From assembly GCA_036273455.1 (NCBI GenBank), contig DASUHP010000133.1, positions 62,001 through 126,000 on the forward strand: a stretch of DNA of 64,000 bases. The letters are read 5' to 3'. Shown here one piece after another: positions 61,020-64,000 of the stretch. The translations under genes and the position numbers were made by a program. A model generated the notes under the pieces. The model saw nothing but the letters and a program-made list of their open reading frames with translations, made no database searches and was not told the DNA's origin. The stretch is from CAIYRG01 sp036273455 (lineage in GTDB: Bacteria > Pseudomonadota > Alphaproteobacteria > Micropepsales > Micropepsaceae). Numbering within the stretch: the first letter of the stretch is position 1; each line of letters opens with the position of its first letter.

Positions 61020-61548
61020 CCGGGTGCGCGCGTGCGGCATCCTCGGCGGCGCGTTGGCGTTTTCCGGGCTGCTTGGGGGGTGCGGATTTCACCCGCTATT
61101 GGGCAGTGGCGGGCAGGGTCCCGGGGTCGGCGACAGGTTGTCCGCTGTCTATGTCGATCCGATTCCGAACCGCGTCGGTTATCAACTCCGCAATGACCTG
61201 CTCGATCTGTTCAATGCCACCGGCCGTGCCGATGGCGCGGCGTATCACTTGAAACTTTCGCTGACCGAAGCGGAACAGGCCGTGGCGCTTCAGACGAACA
61301 CCAATATTACGCGCTACAACTACACACTGAGGGCGCATTACGAATTGATCCCGGCCGGCAGCACGGCTGCGGCGAAAACCGGCGATCTCACCTCACTCAC
61401 GGCATACAATGTCGCGGCTGCACCATTTCTTTACGCGACCGTAGCGGCGGAACAGGATGCCAAGAACCGCGCGGCGAACGATCTTGCCGAACGTCTGCGG
61501 GTGACGATTGCGGTTTATCTGCGCGACCAGGCGGAGAAGGCGCACTAA
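61006..61548 (+). CDS. lptE: LPS-assembly lipoprotein LptE
   Basis: 180-residue lipoprotein plug of the LptD/E outer-membrane translocon. Lipobox LLGGC followed by GFHPLLG, the LptE hallmark; VGYQLRNDLLDLF and ITRYNYTLRAHYEL follow. The ATG at 61006 is 14 bases inside leuS. The leuS-lptE-holA order is standard in proteobacteria. Confidence 0.92.
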   Translation: MWWHSRVRACGILGGALAFSGLLGGCGFHPLLGSGGQGPGVGDRLSAVYVDPIPNRVGYQLRNDLLDLFNATGRADGAAYHLKLSLTEAEQAVALQTNTNITRYNYTLRAHYELIPAGSTAAAKTGDLTSLTAYNVAAAPFLYATVAAEQDAKNRAANDLAERLRVTIAVYLRDQAEKAH

Positions 61549-61552
61549 CCCG

Positions 61553-62581
61553 ATGGAAGTAAAAACCGCGCTGGTCGGCCGCTTTATCGCTGAACCGCCC
61601 GATAAACTCGTCGCCGCGCTGGTATTCGGGCCGGATTACGGCGTTGTGCGCGAACGCGCCAATGCGCTTGCCCTCACAGCGGTACCCGATCTGGCAGATC
61701 CGTTTCGGGTCGTCGAATTGGACGAGAGCAAAATTTTGTCCGACCCGGCCTGCCTGTCGGATGAGGCGGCAGCACTGTCCATGACCGGGGGGCGGCGGCT
61801 GATCCGTATTCGCGATGCCGGCAACAATCTCTCACCCGCGATGGCGCGGTTCCTCGATGATCCTGCCGGCGACGCGCTGATCGTCATCGAGGCGGGCGAC
61901 CTCGCCAAAAGCTCGAGTCTGCGGCAACTATTTGTGCGAGCGAACAATGCCGCCGCGATTGCCTGTTACCCCGACACCGAGCGCGACCTTGAACCGCTTG
62001 TGCGCGCAGCCCTGAAAGCCGAAAAGCTGTCGATTGATTCCGATGCTCTGCGGGTACTGGTTTCAAGGCTGGGTTCCGATCGCGGCGTGACCCGATCGGA
62101 ACTGGAAAAACTGTCGCTTTATGCGATGGGCGACAATGTTGTCACCGAAGCGCATATCGATGCCGTCATGGGTGACGAATCGCAATTGCGGATCGAAGAG
62201 GCCGCGGACGCCGCGGGAACGGGCGATTATATACGGCTCGACCGCACGCTTACCCGTCTCTGGGCAGCCGGCACCATGCCCGCCACAGTGCTGCGTCGCG
62301 CTATGGGGCATTTTCAGCAGGTATTGGCGGCGAGCGGGGATGTCGCCGGCGGTACGGATGCAGCCAGCGCGATGAAAAAATTGCGCCCTCCAGTTCATTT
62401 TTCCCGCAGCCGCAGCTTTCTCGCCCAGGTCTCGCGCTGGAACAATGAAAGCATCCTCCGCGCGCTGAATCTGCTTTACGAAGCCGAGGCGCTGACGCGC
62501 ACCACCGGCGTCCCGGAGGAGGCGGCCTGTTCGCGCGCGCTGTTCACGGTCGCTGCACTCGCGCATATGGACCGTCGCTGA
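61553..62581 (+). CDS. holA: DNA polymerase III delta subunit
   Basis: 342-residue clamp-loader subunit. AALVFGPDYGVVRERANAL, GRRLIRIRDAGNN and the C-terminal helical domain match HolA. The ATG at 61553 starts the family N-terminus. Its TGA stop interlocks with the hisF ATG (TGATG). Confidence 0.93.
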   Translation: MEVKTALVGRFIAEPPDKLVAALVFGPDYGVVRERANALALTAVPDLADPFRVVELDESKILSDPACLSDEAAALSMTGGRRLIRIRDAGNNLSPAMARFLDDPAGDALIVIEAGDLAKSSSLRQLFVRANNAAAIACYPDTERDLEPLVRAALKAEKLSIDSDALRVLVSRLGSDRGVTRSELEKLSLYAMGDNVVTEAHIDAVMGDESQLRIEEAADAAGTGDYIRLDRTLTRLWAAGTMPATVLRRAMGHFQQVLAASGDVAGGTDAASAMKKLRPPVHFSRSRSFLAQVSRWNNESILRALNLLYEAEALTRTTGVPEEAACSRALFTVAALAHMDRR

Positions 62582-63336
62582 TGCTCAAAATCCGCGTCAT
62601 TCCCTGCCTCGATGTGAAAGATGGGCGCGTGGTGAAGGGTGTGCAATTTCTGTCACTCCGCGATGCCGGCGATCCGGTCGAACAGGCAATGATCTACGAC
62701 GATGCCGGAGCGGACGAACTGTGTTTTCTCGATATCACCGCAAGCCATGAAAAACGCCCGATACTGCTGGAGGTCGTCGCGCGCACAGCATCAGTATGCT
62801 TCATGCCGCTGACGGTTGGCGGCGGAATCCGCACCATTGCAGACATTCGCGCGCTGCTGCTCGCGGGCGCCGACAAAGTCTCAATCAATACCGAGGCGGT
62901 ACGCCGCCCGGAATTTGTCCGGGAAGCGGCAGAAAAATTCGGCACCCAATGCATTGTTGCGGCGATTGACGCCAAGCGCGTAGGTACGAGATTCGAGGTA
63001 TTCACTCATGGCGGACGCAATGCGACCGGAATTGATGCGGTCGAACATGCGGTCAAACTGACGAATTTGGGTGCCGGTGAAATTCTGCTGACCTCGATGG
63101 ATCGTGACGGCACGAAAGCAGGTTACGATCTCGAACTGACGCGCGCGATAGCCGATGCGGTTGCTGTGCCGGTGATCGCGTCCGGCGGGGTCGGCGATGT
63201 GGACGATCTGGTGGCAGGGGTAACCGAAGGGCACGCGAATGCGGTGCTCGCGGCGTCGATTTTCCATTTTGGCGAGGTGACGGTGCGTGACGCGAAAGCG
63301 CGGCTCGCTGCCGCCGGCCTGCCCGTCCGTCTCTGA
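62581..63336 (+). CDS. hisF: Imidazole glycerol phosphate synthase cyclase subunit HisF
   Basis: 251-residue TIM barrel that closes the imidazole ring using HisH-derived ammonia. RVIPCLDVKDGRVVKGVQF (catalytic Asp), TVGGGIRTIADI, and LTSMDRDGTKAGYDLEL (second catalytic Asp) are intact. Separated from hisH-hisA by 19 kb and a strand switch; hisE and other his genes do not follow. Confidence 0.98.
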   Translation: MLKIRVIPCLDVKDGRVVKGVQFLSLRDAGDPVEQAMIYDDAGADELCFLDITASHEKRPILLEVVARTASVCFMPLTVGGGIRTIADIRALLLAGADKVSINTEAVRRPEFVREAAEKFGTQCIVAAIDAKRVGTRFEVFTHGGRNATGIDAVEHAVKLTNLGAGEILLTSMDRDGTKAGYDLELTRAIADAVAVPVIASGGVGDVDDLVAGVTEGHANAVLAASIFHFGEVTVRDAKARLAAAGLPVRL

Positions 63337-63693
63337 TTACGCTGCCTCGTCCCTGCCGAATAAGTGGCGGTTGATGGCGACGGTTAGCCGGTCGGCAAGC
63401 TTGCCCCGTTTATGCCGCGAGCAGGTGAAAGTCATGGCGAAACCATCTTTTTTGACCGCCGTGATGCGACCTTCGAACTGGCCCAGTTCGCCCAGATAGA
63501 CAATCGCCTCGTCGCCTGTCCGGCCAAGAAATTTGCAATGGAGCAGTGCACCGCCGGCGGAAATGTCCTCGAGTTCGCACTGTGCTTCCTGGCCGATATC
63601 GGGAAAGTAAACCTTTCCAGTCCGGCTCATCCGGATACGGCGAAAGCGCCGCTTCTCCTTCAATGCTTCTTCAACGATGTCACGCTTACCCAC
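63337..63693 (-). CDS. PilZ-domain protein
   Basis: 118-residue single-domain PilZ protein. The c-di-GMP motif is present: KRRFRRIRMSRTG (RxxxR) and DISAGGALLHC (DxSxxG). A lone PilZ domain can act as a c-di-GMP-controlled adaptor; the target is unknown. Its stop abuts the hisF stop with no gap. Confidence 0.85.
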   Translation of the reverse strand: MGKRDIVEEALKEKRRFRRIRMSRTGKVYFPDIGQEAQCELEDISAGGALLHCKFLGRTGDEAIVYLGELGQFEGRITAVKKDGFAMTFTCSRHKRGKLADRLTVAINRHLFGRDEAA

Positions 63694-63873
63694 GCGCGCC
63701 CCCCGCAGGCCAATTTGGATATCATTACGCTATCATGAGGTGTTCAACAGATCGTTTAACGAATCATTCGAAATCATTGAAATTCAAGAACAAAGCACCG
63801 CAGCGCGACGGCGTGACAAAAGTCTTCCCGGAACCATTGGCCGGGCGTAGGGTTCGCTAAGGGGAGAACAGAC

Positions 63874-64000
63874 ATGAGCCGCCGATTAGTTGCGATCGCC
63901 GTGCTTGCGGCGATTATGCCTTGGACCGGGTTAATGGCTCAGCCAATTCCGGTCGCGCCCGGGGTTGATTTGTCGATCGGGTCCAATGCCGATCCGGGGG
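63874..64000 (+). CDS. Secreted protein, N-terminus only
   Basis: 42 codons to the window edge. GGGGAG lies 7 bases before the ATG. A signal peptide (MSRRLVAIAVLAAIMPWTG, cleavage likely after LMA) is followed by QPIPVAPGVDL. Family not recognisable. The 180-base gap before it (63694-63873) is AT-rich and must hold its promoter and that of the PilZ gene. Confidence 0.65.
   Translation, partial: MSRRLVAIAVLAAIMPWTGLMAQPIPVAPGVDLSIGSNADPG

Noticed and set aside
1..64000. CRISPR arrays, insertion sequences, prophage or integrase genes
   Set aside because: No regularly spaced direct repeats and no transposase or integrase frames were seen; base composition looks even across the window.

Overview
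The window is a gene-dense, GC-rich stretch of an alphaproteobacterial chromosome. Support for that class comes from the gene blocks ppsR-maf-aroE-coaE-dnaQ/secB facing hemE-hemH-hemJ-rho-mnmE-mnmG-rsmG-parA-parB, rsmI-yraN-gshB, rph-rdgB-hemW facing hrcA-grpE, and tsaB-rimI-fur-plsC-miaB-phoH-ybeY, and from alphaproteobacterial families such as the Tim44-like adaptor, DUF2244 and DUF3576 proteins and a cysteine-poor Fur. I cannot name the genus. I see no phage, insertion sequence, CRISPR array, tRNA or rRNA gene.

Layout. 1-9.6 kb (minus strand): ybeY (cut by the window edge), phoH, miaB, a PlsC acyltransferase, fur, rimI, tsaB, a RutE-type nitroreductase, gshB, a SirB1-type protein, a DolP-like lipoprotein, yraN and rsmI. 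9.6-18.7 kb: LpoA-like lipoprotein, hemW-rdgB-rph, hrcA-grpE, dapB, a TPR protein, an Ada-like protein and a DUF2244 protein. 18.7-25.1 kb: two small lipoproteins, nth, adenosine kinase, yjbQ, an Smr protein, mltA, a Tim44-like protein and secB. 25.1-28.7 kb: the leftward dnaQ-coaE-aroE-maf-ppsR block. 28.7-28.9 kb: a non-coding gap that I read as the chromosome replication origin. 28.9-43.0 kb: the rightward heme genes, rho, mnmE, mnmG, rsmG, parA and parB, interrupted by four leftward genes (CDF-like, quinone reductase, hydrolase, DUF255). Two parS sites are buried in mnmG and rsmG. 43.0-51.3 kb (minus): hisA-hisH-lepA-msrQ-pheT-pheS-rplT-rpmI. 51.5-58.4 kb: mscL, coq7-dsbB, a YgjP-type peptidase, yggS, thiE, a porin, an unusual Cys/Trp repeat protein and a DUF3576 lipoprotein. 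58.5-63.3 kb: leuS-lptE-holA-hisF. The right edge holds a PilZ protein and the start of a secreted protein.

How it fits together. Genes immediately on both sides of the proposed origin are transcribed away from it, and the ParABS segregation module lies about 10-14 kb to the right. The main points of interest are: (1) an oriC candidate with several DnaA-box-like sites and two perfect inverted repeats; (2) parS palindromes encoded in two different reading frames of neighbouring genes; (3) evidence that the block from hisA to holA (about 43.0-62.6 kb) is inverted relative to a more usual order, which would explain a hisH-hisA pair split from hisF and a leuS-lptE-holA block running in the unexpected direction; (4) an exported six-module repeat protein of unknown function; (5) mutually exclusive RNA hairpins between rplT and pheS. 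Convergent genes almost always overlap or abut at their 3' ends, leaving no room for intrinsic terminators. The longest gene-free stretch is 278 bases (52986-53263).
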